A stretch of DNA of 64,000 nt from JACDAN01 sp963842235 (GTDB lineage Bacteria; Actinomycetota; Thermoleophilia; Gaiellales; Gaiellaceae): contig CAWJFT010000003.1 of NCBI GenBank assembly GCA_963842235.1, positions 372,001 to 436,000 on the forward strand, in the 5' to 3' direction. How positions within the stretch are numbered: position 1 is the first letter of the stretch; every line of letters starts with the position of its first letter. Below are positions 15,394-24,426 of this stretch, in pieces. The notes below the pieces were generated by a model. The model did not search any database. It worked only from the letters and a program-made list of their open reading frames with translations, and was not told the origin of the DNA. A program made the position numbers and the translations under genes.

Positions 15394-16164
15394 TTGGCTC
15401 TACTCGAGCTCAAGAACCTGCAGGTTGCGCTGGAAGACGGCACGGAGATCGTCAAGGGCGTCGACCTCGCCGTGGACACGAACCAGATCCACGCGATCAT
15501 GGGCCCGAACGGCTCGGGCAAGTCCACGCTCGCATATGCGCTCATGGGCCACCCGGCGTACGAGATCACCGGCGGGCAGATCCTCTTCGACGGCGAGGAC
15601 GTGACGGAGCGCGGCGCCGACGAGCGCGCGCAGCGTGGTCTCTTTCTGGCGTTCCAGTACCCGCACGCGATCCCGGGCGTCACGGTCACGAGCTTCATGC
15701 GCTCGGCGATCAACGCGATCCGCAAGGCTCGGGCCGGCGAAGACGATCCGATCCCCGTGCCCGAGTTCCGCAAGGAGGTCATGGGCGCGATGGAGCGGCT
15801 CCGCATCCCCAGGGAGCTCGCGCAGCGTTACGTCAACGACGGCTTCTCCGGCGGCGAGAAGAAGCGGGTCGAGATCCTCCAGATGGCGCTACTGAAGCCC
15901 CGCATCGCCGTGCTCGACGAGACCGACTCCGGTCTCGACATCGACGCGTTGAAGATCGTCGCGGGCGGTGTCCGCGAGCTCGTCAGCCCCGAGATGGGCG
16001 CGGTCGTGATCACGCACTACCAGCGGATCCTCAACTACATCACGCCCGACTTCGTGCATGTGTTCGTCGACGGGCGGATCGTGGCCGAGGGCGGACCGGA
16101 GCTTGCGCATACACTGGAGGCAGAGGGGTATGAAGCGTTCATCCCCGAGAAGGTTGGGAGCTGA
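15394..16164 (+). CDS. sufC: Fe-S cluster assembly ATPase SufC
   Basis: The 256-residue ABC-type ATPase powers the SufBCD scaffold. It has the Walker A motif GPNGSGKST near residues 35-43, the signature loop FSGGEKKRVEI near 151 and the Walker B with a DETDSGLDIDAL segment, which is typical of SufC. Start is TTG 15394 because a good Shine-Dalgarno sits just before it and the protein then begins as in the family (ALLELKNLQV). The stop shares one base with the sufB start, so translation is coupled. An SufR-like repressor is not present. Confidence 0.94.
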   Translation: MALLELKNLQVALEDGTEIVKGVDLAVDTNQIHAIMGPNGSGKSTLAYALMGHPAYEITGGQILFDGEDVTERGADERAQRGLFLAFQYPHAIPGVTVTSFMRSAINAIRKARAGEDDPIPVPEFRKEVMGAMERLRIPRELAQRYVNDGFSGGEKKRVEILQMALLKPRIAVLDETDSGLDIDALKIVAGGVRELVSPEMGAVVITHYQRILNYITPDFVHVFVDGRIVAEGGPELAHTLEAEGYEAFIPEKVGS

Positions 16165-17594
16165 TGGCAGCAGTCAAGGAAACTGAGACGCAGGTCGTCG
16201 CCGAGATCGGCAGCGACTACAAGTACGGCTTCCACTCCCCCGACGCAGCCGAGGACTACTTCTTCAAGTCCGGCCGGGGCCTCTCACCGGAGCTCGTCGC
16301 CGCGATCTCCGAGCACAAGAACGAGCCCGACTGGATGCGCAAGTTCCGGCTCAAGTCGCTCGAGTACTTCATGGCGCGCCCGCTCCCGACCTGGGGCGGC
16401 GACGTCACGGGCATCGACTTCGACAACATCTTCTACTACATCCGGCCGACCGAGAAGCAGGCCAATTCGTGGGAGGACCTCCCGTCGGACATCAAGGACA
16501 CCTGGGACAAGCTCGGGATCCCGGAGGCCGAGAAGAAGTACCTGGCCGGCGTCGGCGCGCAGTACGAGAGCGAGGTCGTCTACCACAAGCTCAAGCAGGA
16601 CCTCGAGGACCAGGGCGTGCTCTTCCTGGACATGGACTCCGGCCTGCGCGAGCACGAGGAGCTCGTCAAGCAGTACTTCGGGACAATCATCCCGCAGAAC
16701 GACAACAAGTTCGCGGCGCTGAACTCCGCCGTCTGGTCGGGCGGCTCGTTCATCTACGTGCCTCCGGGCGTCAAGGTCGAAATGCCGCTCCAGGCCTACT
16801 TCCGCATCAACGCGGAGAACATGGGCCAGTTCGAGCGCACGCTGATCATCGTCGACGAGGGCGCCTTCGTGCACTACGTCGAGGGCTGCACCGCGCCGAT
16901 CTACTCGAGCGACTCGCTGCACTCGGCGGTCGTGGAGATCATCGTCAAGCGCGGCGCGCGTGCCCGCTACACGACGATCCAGAACTGGTCGAACAACGTC
17001 TACAACCTCGTCACCAAGCGCGCGGTCGCGTACGAGGACGCGACGATGGAGTGGGTCGACGGGAACCTCGGGTCGAAGCTGACGATGAAGTACCCCGCGA
17101 TCTGGCTGCTCGGCGAGCGGGCGCACGGCGAGGTGCTCTCGATTGCGTTCGCCGGCGAGGGCCAGCACCAGGACGCCGGTGGCAAGGCCGTCCACGTCGC
17201 GCCGAACACGACCTCGGTGATCACCTCGAAGTCGATCTCGAAGAACGGCGGCCGAGCCGGCTACCGCGGCCTGCTCGAGGTCGCCAAGGGGGCCACGGGC
17301 TCGAAGTCGAAGGTCGTCTGCGACGCGCTGATCCTCGACGAGGCGTCCAGGTCGGACACCTACCCGTACATGAAGATCGACGAGGACAACGTCGACATCG
17401 GCCACGAGGCCACGGTGTCGAAGATCGGCGAGGAGCAGCTCTTCTACCTGATGAGCCGCGGACTGACCGAGGCCGAGGCGAGCGCGATGATCGTCTCCGG
17501 CTTCGTCGAGCCAATCACGAAGGAGCTCCCGCTCGAATACGCGGTCGAGCTGAACCGCCTGATTCAGCTGCAGATGGAAGGGTCGGTTGGCTGA
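16164..17594 (+). CDS. sufB: Fe-S cluster assembly protein SufB
   Basis: The 476-residue scaffold protein assembles nascent Fe-S clusters with SufC and SufD. The C-terminal beta-helix domain is well conserved, with the stretch NTTSVITSKSISKNGGRAGYRG (near residues 350-371 in family order) and GHEATVSKIGEEQLFYLMSRGL. No intein interrupts it. The gene follows sufC directly and precedes two VOC-fold genes and sufD. Start is ATG 16164. Confidence 0.95.
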   Translation: MAAVKETETQVVAEIGSDYKYGFHSPDAAEDYFFKSGRGLSPELVAAISEHKNEPDWMRKFRLKSLEYFMARPLPTWGGDVTGIDFDNIFYYIRPTEKQANSWEDLPSDIKDTWDKLGIPEAEKKYLAGVGAQYESEVVYHKLKQDLEDQGVLFLDMDSGLREHEELVKQYFGTIIPQNDNKFAALNSAVWSGGSFIYVPPGVKVEMPLQAYFRINAENMGQFERTLIIVDEGAFVHYVEGCTAPIYSSDSLHSAVVEIIVKRGARARYTTIQNWSNNVYNLVTKRAVAYEDATMEWVDGNLGSKLTMKYPAIWLLGERAHGEVLSIAFAGEGQHQDAGGKAVHVAPNTTSVITSKSISKNGGRAGYRGLLEVAKGATGSKSKVVCDALILDEASRSDTYPYMKIDEDNVDIGHEATVSKIGEEQLFYLMSRGLTEAEASAMIVSGFVEPITKELPLEYAVELNRLIQLQMEGSVG

Positions 17595-18339
17595 TCTCGG
17601 CGTCGGGCGCGTCGACTTCATCGCCGTCCCCGTCTCCGATCTGGCCGCCGCAGACGAGTTCTACGGCGAGACGCTCGGTCTCTGGCGGAACCCGAATACC
17701 TCGGGCGCCCGCTGGGTCGAGTTCGAGACCGGCAATCTGACGATCGCGCTCTCGATGTACGGCGGCACGATCGGGATCGGCGTCCCCGACGTCGGCGAGG
17801 CTCGGCGCAAGGTCGAAGGGGCGGGGGTTGAGCTCGGCGGCGAGACCTTCGACTCCGGCGTCTGCAACGGGGCGCCGTTCACGGATGCCGACGGCAACAC
17901 GCTGCTGCTCCATAAGCGCTACGCGCCGCTCGAGCCGTTCGAGGTTCCGGTGACGGAGGTCCAGCGGACCGACTTCATCGGGGTCAACGTGAAGAATCGT
18001 GAGCACGCTGCGGAGTTCTACGGCGGGACGCTCGGCCTGAAGCTGAACCCGCTGGCCAGCGAAGGTTGGCCGGAGTTCGAGACCAGCAATATCGGGTTGG
18101 TCCTCAGCACGCCCGAGCAGAAGGGCGGCGGCGACTACCGCCCCCAGTACGCGATCGCTTTCCGTGTTCCGGATGTCGCGGAGGCGATGGAGCGGCTGCA
18201 GGAGCGGGGCGTCCAGTTCGAGTTCCCCGAGGCGTATGACTCCGGGGTCTGCCACATGGCGTTCTTCGAAGATCCAGACGGCAACTCGCTGATCCTCCAC
18301 CACCGCTACGCGCCGTACAGCGACGGCTCGCTGCCGTGA
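17587..18339 (+). CDS. two-domain VOC (glyoxalase/dioxygenase fold) protein
   Basis: The 250-residue protein has two vicinal-oxygen-chelate modules, about residues 8-118 and 128-248. Each begins RVDFI or RTDFI and ends DADGNTLLLHKRYAP or DPDGNSLILHHRYAP. Both modules keep a DSGVCNGAPF or DSGVCHMAFF segment. The substrate is unknown. Start is TTG 17587, eight bases inside the sufB stop, and the stop overlaps the next gene, so it is translated as part of the suf operon. That placement suggests a link with Fe-S or redox metabolism but gives no function. Confidence 0.82.
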   Translation: MADLGVGRVDFIAVPVSDLAAADEFYGETLGLWRNPNTSGARWVEFETGNLTIALSMYGGTIGIGVPDVGEARRKVEGAGVELGGETFDSGVCNGAPFTDADGNTLLLHKRYAPLEPFEVPVTEVQRTDFIGVNVKNREHAAEFYGGTLGLKLNPLASEGWPEFETSNIGLVLSTPEQKGGGDYRPQYAIAFRVPDVAEAMERLQERGVQFEFPEAYDSGVCHMAFFEDPDGNSLILHHRYAPYSDGSLP

Positions 18340-18695
18340 TCGAGGTCGAGCAGGTCGACTACGTGTCGGTGCCGACGCGCGACAGCGCGCGGGCCGTTGC
18401 CTGGTACCGCGAGGTTTTGGGTCTCCCGGTGAGCGAGTTCACCGATGGAGAGATCGAGACGCCGAACGTCACCCTCTCGTTCTGGAACCCCGAGGAACAG
18501 GGAGAGACCTTCGCTCCGAACGAGAACGGGATCGCGCTCCGGGTCGCCGACGTCGAGGCCGCAGTCGAAGAGCTGCGCGGCGCGGGCGCCGAGGTGATCG
18601 GCATCCAGGACTCGGGCGTGTGCCACATGGGCTTCGTCAAGGATCCCGACGGCAACGTCCTCATCCTGCACCGGAGGTACAAGCCCCGTGGATAG
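18336..18695 (+). CDS. single-domain VOC protein
   Basis: The 119-residue protein is one VOC module (EQVDYVSVPTRD at the start, DPDGNVLILHRRYKP at the end). It is a close relative of the two modules in the preceding gene and keeps the same IQDSGVCHMGF segment. It probably arose by tandem duplication. Start GTG 18336 overlaps the previous stop, and its end overlaps the sufD start by eight bases. The substrate is unknown. Confidence 0.82.
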   Translation: MIEVEQVDYVSVPTRDSARAVAWYREVLGLPVSEFTDGEIETPNVTLSFWNPEEQGETFAPNENGIALRVADVEAAVEELRGAGAEVIGIQDSGVCHMGFVKDPDGNVLILHRRYKPRG

Positions 18696-19872
18696 GGCTG
18701 TCGCAGCGGCGCGTTACGCGGAGCTCCCGCTCCCGAACACGGCCGACGAGCACTGGCGCTTCACCGATCTGCGCGGCTTCGACCCGGACGCGTTTGTCCG
18801 GAACGGCCACGTCCAGGGGCCTGGCCCCCAGACACGGCCTGCCGAGACGCTGCTGGACGTCGATGTGGCCGCGATGGCGGTGGTCGACGAGGGGAGCATC
18901 TCCATCGTTCAGAACGCTCCCGAGGGCGTGACCTTCGAGCCGTTCACCGACCACGAGCGGCTCGGGGAGCTCGTAGGGACGGACGAAAAGTTCGCCGCGC
19001 ACAACGCTGCCGTCTGGGAGCACGGGCTGCTCGTCGTCGTCCCCAAGGGCGTCGAGCTGGAGCAGCCGCTGTCGGTGCGGATCGTCAACTCCGTGGACGG
19101 TGGAGCGCTCTTCTTCCGGCTCCTCGTGATCGCGGAGCCCGAAAGCCGGTTCACGCTGATCGAGGAGTATGTGTCGTCCTCGCCGGAGGTCGCCGGCTAT
19201 GTGAACACGGTCAGCGAGCTCTTCGTCGAGCAGGCCGCGAAGCTCGACTACGTCTCGATCCAGAGCCTGTCGCCCGACACCTGGCACTTCGCCTCCCACC
19301 ACGCCCGGGTCGAGCGCGACGCCGAGCTGGACTGGGTCGCGGGCGGCTTCGGCTCGAAGAAGGGCAAGGTCTGGATCCAGAACGACCTCACCGGCCAGGG
19401 GGCAACCTCGCGCGTGACCGGCGCCTACTTCGCCGACGGGGAGCAGCACCTGGACTACGACACCTACCAGCTCCACTCTGCGCCGAACACGACGTCCGAC
19501 TTCGCCTTCAAGGGCGCCCTGCGCGACAAGGCGACGGCGGTCTGGCGCGGGATGATCCGCGTCGAGAAGGATGCACAGCGGACGAACGCCTACCAGGAGA
19601 ACCGGAACCTGATGCTGTCACCGACGACGCACGCGGTTCCGATCCCCGGGCTCGAGATCCTCGCCAACGACGTGCGCTGCACGCACGGCGCGACCGTCGG
19701 CCAGGTCGACCGCGAGCAGCTCTTCTACCTCATGGCCCGCGGGCTCTCCCGCGGCGAGGCCGAGCGGCTCATCGTCCGCGGCTTCTTTACCGACGTGCTC
19801 GACCGCATCGACCTCGAGCCGGTGCGCGAAGCACTCGGCGAGGCCCTCGAGGCCCGCATCCCCCAGGCCTAA
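18688..19872 (+). CDS. sufD: Fe-S cluster assembly protein SufD
   Basis: The 394-residue partner of SufB and SufC has the conserved C-terminal segment GATVGQVDREQLFYLMARGL near residue 335. The beta-helix core precedes it (QLHSAPNTTSDFAFKGALRDK). Start is GTG 18688, inside the end of the VOC gene. Residues about 40-50 (HVQGPGPQTRPA) are encoded by a palindromic repeat also present in wecB and in an intergenic region. They lie in a non-conserved part of the N-terminal region. Confidence 0.93.
   Translation: MDRAVAAARYAELPLPNTADEHWRFTDLRGFDPDAFVRNGHVQGPGPQTRPAETLLDVDVAAMAVVDEGSISIVQNAPEGVTFEPFTDHERLGELVGTDEKFAAHNAAVWEHGLLVVVPKGVELEQPLSVRIVNSVDGGALFFRLLVIAEPESRFTLIEEYVSSSPEVAGYVNTVSELFVEQAAKLDYVSIQSLSPDTWHFASHHARVERDAELDWVAGGFGSKKGKVWIQNDLTGQGATSRVTGAYFADGEQHLDYDTYQLHSAPNTTSDFAFKGALRDKATAVWRGMIRVEKDAQRTNAYQENRNLMLSPTTHAVPIPGLEILANDVRCTHGATVGQVDREQLFYLMARGLSRGEAERLIVRGFFTDVLDRIDLEPVREALGEALEARIPQA
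18805..18837. repeat. dispersed palindromic repeat, copy B (inside sufD)
   Basis: GGCCACGTCCAGGGGCCTGG then CCCCCAGACACGG on the plus strand. It matches copy A (931-963) and copy C (33629-33661) apart from a few positions. Confidence 0.7.
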
Positions 19873-19896
19873 AAGGGTCTAAGCTCCCGCGCCGAG

Positions 19897-19986
19897 ATGG
19901 GGTTCTTTCTCGGCCTGATCCTCTTCGTCGGGCTCGTCGGCTGGCTCGACACGAAGATCCCGTGGTCACAGGACACTTCGGGCTAG
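19897..19986 (+). CDS. 29-residue single-helix membrane peptide
   Basis: ATG 19897 opens MGFFLGLILFVGLVGWLDTK and nine further residues: one transmembrane helix and a short polar tail. It follows sufD by 24 bases and overlaps the next gene's start. It is too short for homology by eye. The hydrophobic composition and the overlap make it plausible. Confidence 0.45.
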   Translation: MGFFLGLILFVGLVGWLDTKIPWSQDTSG

Positions 19987-20540
19987 CCGCAGGCGTCAAG
20001 GGGTACGAGCGGTTCGTGCCGCTCTGGGCGCTGATGCTCGCCACGGCGTGGCTCGACGTGCTCTTCATCTTCACGTACGCGACCGGCGCCGAGACGATCG
20101 ACGACGCGCCCGGGACGAACGGCGGCTACGGCGACGTGATCATCCACGCCGACTACACGCACTCGCTCATCGGCGCCGCGGTGATCGCGATCGTCACGGG
20201 CTGGCTCGTCACGCGCTGGTGGGGACGCCGCGGCGGCATCGTGATCGGCGCGGTCGTCTTCTCGCACTGGATCCTCGACCTGATCGTCCACCGCGACGAC
20301 ATGCCGATCTTCCCCGGCAACCTCGGGGATATCCGCGTCGGCTTCGGGCTCTGGGAGCACCATGCTGCCGCCGCCGCCGCCGAGGCCGCCCTGATCCTGG
20401 TGGGTGCGTTCCTCTACTGGCGCGCGGCGACGGAGGTGGAGCGGGCGGCGAATGCACGACCGCGGCGCGCCAACCTCGTCACGGCGCTGATCGTTCTCTG
20501 CGGCGCGCTCGTGCTCGCGGTCGACGTCTTCATCGGCTGA
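19962..20540 (+). CDS. polytopic membrane protein (YdjM/DUF457-like)
   Basis: The 192-residue protein has about five hydrophobic helices. The HADYTHSLIGAAVI and FSHWILDLIVHRDD blocks, with paired histidines and aspartates, resemble the YdjM/DUF457 family once described as membrane-bound metal-dependent hydrolases. The biochemical role is unknown. Start is taken as GTG 19962, where a leading GHFGLAAGVK fits the family start. It overlaps the small peptide ORF before it. Confidence 0.65.
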   Translation: MVTGHFGLAAGVKGYERFVPLWALMLATAWLDVLFIFTYATGAETIDDAPGTNGGYGDVIIHADYTHSLIGAAVIAIVTGWLVTRWWGRRGGIVIGAVVFSHWILDLIVHRDDMPIFPGNLGDIRVGFGLWEHHAAAAAAEAALILVGAFLYWRAATEVERAANARPRRANLVTALIVLCGALVLAVDVFIG

Positions 20541-20548
20541 TCGACATC

Positions 20549-20869
20549 GTGAAGACAATCCTGCTGGGGATCCGTTTCGGCCTCGAGCTGGCCGCCCTCG
20601 CGGCGCTCGCCTACTGGGGCTTCAAGACCATGGACGGCACCGCGGCGAAGATCCTCTTCGGTCTCGGAGCGCCCCTGCTTGCCGCAGTGCTGTGGGGTCT
20701 CTTCGTCTCGCCGAAGGCGAGATATCAGTCACCCGTGCTGAAGGCAGTCTTCGAGCTTGTCGTCTTCGGTGCCGCTGTCCTTGCTCTCGCCGCAGCCGAC
20801 CAGGCCGGCCTCGCGATCGCATTCGCCGTCGTTGCAGTCCTCGACAGCGTTCTCCTGCGTCTGATTTAA
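20549..20869 (+). CDS. four-helix membrane protein, DUF2568 (YrdB-like)
   Basis: The 106-residue protein has four hydrophobic helices. The pattern GIRFGLELAALAALAYWGF, then LFVSPKARY in the loop, is characteristic of the YrdB/DUF2568 family of unknown function. Start is GTG 20549, eight bases after the preceding gene. Confidence 0.78.
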   Translation: MKTILLGIRFGLELAALAALAYWGFKTMDGTAAKILFGLGAPLLAAVLWGLFVSPKARYQSPVLKAVFELVVFGAAVLALAAADQAGLAIAFAVVAVLDSVLLRLI

Positions 20870-20892
20870 GCCCTTCGTAACCGCGCTGCTCG

Positions 20893-20898
20893 TACTCT
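20893..20898 (+). promoter_or_regulatory. -10 box of dipZ
   Basis: TACTCT ends six bases before the GTG at 20905. It is a leaderless-type promoter. Confidence 0.45.
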
Positions 20899-20904
20899 GA
20901 AAGC

Positions 20905-22502
20905 GTGCTGGTGCTGCTCGGCATCGCTTTCGTCGCCGGCTTGATCACCGCAATCTCGCCCTGCGTCCTCCCTGTGCTGCCGATCTTGCTCGCCGGCGGT
21001 GCCTCCGGGCGCCGGCCGTACGGGATCATCGCCGGGCTCGTCGGCAGCTTCACGATCTTCACCGTCGCGGGCGCCTCGCTCCTCGACGCGCTCGGCCTGC
21101 CCGACGACTTTCTCCGTGATCTCGCCATCGGGCTGCTCCTCCTGCTCGCAGCCACACTGCTCTTCCCCAAGCTCGGAGGGCTGCTCGAGCGGCCGTTCCT
21201 GTTCCTCTCCAGGCGGCGGGCAAGCACCGATTCCAACGGACTGCTGCTGGGCGCAAGCCTCGGCCTTGTCTTCGTCCCGTGCGCCGGCCCAGTGCTCGCC
21301 GCGGTCACGGCTCTCTCCGCCACGGGGGAGATCGGCGTTCGCACCTTCGCGGTCACCTTCGCCTACGCGGTCGGCGCCGCGGTCCCCATGCTGGTGATCG
21401 CCTCTGGCGGCAGGCTCCTCGCCCTGCGCCGCCACGCCGAGACCACACGCCGCGTCGCCGGCGCGCTGATCGGCATCACGGCGCTGGCGATCGCGTTCGG
21501 GGCCGACCAGCGCTTCACGACCGCCGTTCCCGGCTACACCGAGGCGCTGCAGAAACGGGTCGAGCGCAACGCGACTGCTCGTCGAGAGCTGCGAGACCTC
21601 AGCGGCAACAGCGCCGCCGCTTCGACCGCTTCACGGGCGCCGGAGGTCCGGGGAATCGCCGAATGGATCAACAGCAAGCCGTTGAGCCTCGAGCAGCAGC
21701 GCGGAAAGGTCGTGCTGATCGACTTCTGGACGTACTCCTGCGTCAACTGCCTCCGCACGCTTCCGCATCTGAAGGCCTGGGACCGCGCGTATCGCAAGGA
21801 CGGCCTGACGATCATCGGCGTGCATTCGCCCGAGTTCGCGTTCGAACGCGTGCCGAGAAACGTCCGGACGCTGCGGTCCGCAAGCTCGGGATCCGGTACC
21901 CGGTCGCGCTCGACAACGACTTCGCGACGTGGCGGGCATACGCGAACGAGTACTGGCCTGCGAAGTACCTCATCGATCGGACCGGACGAGTCCGCTACGT
22001 CCATTTCGGCGAGGGCGAGTACGGAGAGACCGAGTCGCAGATCCGCCGGTATCTCGGCACGGGTGTCGGCGCTGAGGCCGACAGCGTCGCCGACCGCACG
22101 CCGACGACTGCCACCACGCCGGAGTCCTACCTCGGGTACGCGCGGCTCGCCCGCTTCGCCGGGGCTGGAGTGGCTCCCAACGTCGAGGCGTCATACGCCT
22201 TTCCGCCGAGCCTGGCGCGGGACGAGCTCGCCTACTCGGGACGCATCCGGGTGGAGTCAGAGCGCATCGTCGCCGGCAAGCAGGCGGGTCTGCGCCTCCG
22301 GTTCCTCGCGAAGGAGGTCAACCTGGTCCTCGGTGGCCGCGGCTCGGTTCAGGTGTTCCTCGACGGCCGCCGCCGGCCGCCGGTCGCAATAAGCGGCGAG
22401 CCGAGGCTCTACACACTGCTCGAGTTGCCGCAACGGAGGAGGGGGTTGCTCGAGCTGCGCTTCTCGCCTGGGCTCGCCGCCTACGCGTTCACCTTCGGCT
22501 AA
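20905..22502 (+). CDS. dipZ: DipZ-like protein: CcdA/DsbD membrane domain plus thioredoxin and C-terminal domain (frameshifted)
   Basis: The N-terminal part (about 1-215) has six helices with the CcdA cysteines in SPCVLPVLPILL and FVPCAGPVLAA. An exported thioredoxin-like domain follows with WTYSCVNCLRTLP near residue 275, then a C-terminal beta-rich domain (about 400-532). It should carry reducing power across the membrane to exported thiols. The frame breaks near 21868: adding one G after GTCCGG restores RDAVRKLGIRYPVALDNDFA and gives 532 residues. Error or recent mutation cannot be told apart. Confidence 0.85.
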
Positions 22503-22515
22503 GACGCTAGCCGGT

Positions 22516-22614
22516 CATCCTGACGACACAGGCAGCGTGAACAAGACGCGGGCGCCGCCGCCGGGACGGTCCCGGACGATCGGCTCGTCGTCGACGACCA
22601 GCACCGTATTCATG
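22516..22614 (-). pseudogene. micro-ORF: response-regulator start joined to histidine-kinase end
   Basis: The 32-codon ORF begins MNTVLVVDDEPIVRD, the classic start of a response regulator. It continues RPGGGARVLFTLPV, the usual last strand of a histidine kinase ATPase domain, before a stop. It looks like a regulator-kinase operon whose middle has been removed in frame. The joint falls in the inverted repeat CCGGGACGGTCCCGG. It could be a real deletion scar or an assembly collapse. Confidence 0.6.
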
Positions 22615-22672
22615 CGCTCATTGTGGAGCGCGCGAGATTGCGCAGGTCTTAACTCCCGAGGCAAGCGGAGTT

Positions 22673-22678
22673 AGCCTG
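22673..22678 (+). promoter_or_regulatory. -10 box of the beta-propeller gene
   Basis: TAGCCT ends five bases before the GTG at 22684, with no Shine-Dalgarno. Confidence 0.45.
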
Positions 22679-22683
22679 CCCCC

Positions 22684-24426
22684 GTGAGCAGCGCCAAGGT
22701 GGTCGTGGCTGCGGCTTTACTGCTCGTCTCGGGCGCGTCGGCGACGCCTGGCTCCGACACCGCCGCACTGACGGTTCCGGTCGTATTCCGGACTGACTGG
22801 GTGCCGCGCTATCGCACCGCGGACATCTACGTCATCCAATCTCGTGGTGGCACGCCGCGAGCGCTCACGCGCAACGAGGTGGATGACGTGCTGCCTTCGT
22901 GGTCGCCGAGCGGCAGGAGGATCGTCTTCTCTCGGCAAGGAGATCTCTTCACTATCAGTCGGCGCGGTCGCATCGACCGCCGGCTGACGCGTACGGCCAT
23001 GCGGGAAGTCGACGCCGCCTGGTCTCCGGACGGCCGCCGCCTCGCCTTCGAAGGCGGCCGGTTCGGCCGCGAGCAGATCTACGTGATGAGCTCAAACGGG
23101 TCGAGCCGACGGCGGATCACCAGCGACCGAATGTGTGCACGCGACCCGGCATGGGCAGAACGAGGCACGCGGATCGTCTTTCACGCGTGCACCGGCCCCA
23201 CATCCTTGATGAGCGTCCGCGCCGACGGGACCGATCCGCGCCTCGTCGCGAGCAACCCGGCCTCGGACGATTTCGACTACCAGCCTGCGGTCTCGCCGGA
23301 CGGCAAGCGGCTTGTCTTCACGAGGACCGTCAGCGAGACCAACCAGACCGAGCTCTGGATCGCCGACGTGGACGGCAGTCACCCGCGGCGTCTCATTCGC
23401 GACGCGGCTCAGGCCGTCTGGTCTTCGGACGGAAAACGCCTGGCCTTCGTCCACGGCCCGCATCTGAGGGGCGACAAGGAGGGGTACTACTACGGAGGCG
23501 GGCCCAAGATCTCGGTGATGAATGCCGACGGCACCGGGATCCGACACCTGACCCCACAGCCCGACCACGTCTACGGCGGCGTGGGCCCATTCCCAGGGTG
23601 GCGCTGGGCGCAGAGCGGCGTTCGCATCCTCGGCTTGAGCTGGTCGCCGGACGGCCGCTCCCTCGTCTACAGCCGCCGCGTGGAGCTCAGGCAGCCGGAC
23701 CTCGCCCTGCTTGCGCCTGGAGCCAGGAGTGCCGTTCGCCTGACCGCGAACCGCGTGATCGATGCCGGGCCTGCGCTCTCCCCGGACGGGCGAGAGGTCG
23801 CGTTCCTTCGGTTTTCATCAGCTGGGCGCTCAGGCCTCTTCGTGAAGCAGCTCGCCGGCGGGCGCGAGCGACGCCTCGTCCGTCGCGCGTTTGAGCCGTC
23901 TTGGTCGCCGGACGGCCGGCAGATGGCCTACGAAGATGACGACGGGATCCACGTCATCGACGTTTCGAAGCTGGTCGACCGGCGCGTCACCGTGCAAACG
24001 CGGCGTCGCTTTGTCCATTCACCTGCCTGGTCCACCGACGGGGACCGCATCCTCTACGTGGGAGGACGTCGCGGCGGCCGGCTAGAGGCGATCTGGAGCG
24101 TTCGGCGAGACGGCACACACGCCGTTCGAATCGGGGTCCTCCCGCGGCTCGCGGAGCGGATCGACTGGTCCCCAGATCGGACGCGTGCCGTCTTCAACAA
24201 CGCCCACCGCCTGTTCCTCATGAACGCCGACGGCAGCGGAGTCCGAGCGCTTGGGCCCTGGGAGAAGTGGGGCGTCGCGACCCCGGCGTGGTGCCGGGAC
24301 GGTCGGACCATCGTCTTCGCAAGCCGCCGTGACCGCGACTGGGATCTCTACGCAATGACGACTTCGGGACGCGTCTTCGCCAAACTGACGGACAACCTCG
24401 GCGACGACTACGAGCCTGACTGTTAG
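22684..24426 (+). CDS. secreted TolB/WD40-like beta-propeller protein
   Basis: The 580-residue protein has a signal peptide (MSSAKVVVAAALLLVSGASA). About eleven PD40/TolB-type blades follow, recognised by repeated WSPDGR-hhF motifs such as SWSPSGRRIVFS, AWSPDGRRLAFE and SWSPDGRSLVYS. Eleven or twelve blades would make two propellers. It probably binds a partner outside the membrane. No catalytic residues are apparent. Start is GTG 22684. It converges on the Cys-rich cytochrome gene, whose stop overlaps its own by four bases. Confidence 0.85.
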   Translation: MSSAKVVVAAALLLVSGASATPGSDTAALTVPVVFRTDWVPRYRTADIYVIQSRGGTPRALTRNEVDDVLPSWSPSGRRIVFSRQGDLFTISRRGRIDRRLTRTAMREVDAAWSPDGRRLAFEGGRFGREQIYVMSSNGSSRRRITSDRMCARDPAWAERGTRIVFHACTGPTSLMSVRADGTDPRLVASNPASDDFDYQPAVSPDGKRLVFTRTVSETNQTELWIADVDGSHPRRLIRDAAQAVWSSDGKRLAFVHGPHLRGDKEGYYYGGGPKISVMNADGTGIRHLTPQPDHVYGGVGPFPGWRWAQSGVRILGLSWSPDGRSLVYSRRVELRQPDLALLAPGARSAVRLTANRVIDAGPALSPDGREVAFLRFSSAGRSGLFVKQLAGGRERRLVRRAFEPSWSPDGRQMAYEDDDGIHVIDVSKLVDRRVTVQTRRRFVHSPAWSTDGDRILYVGGRRGGRLEAIWSVRRDGTHAVRIGVLPRLAERIDWSPDRTRAVFNNAHRLFLMNADGSGVRALGPWEKWGVATPAWCRDGRTIVFASRRDRDWDLYAMTTSGRVFAKLTDNLGDDYEPDC

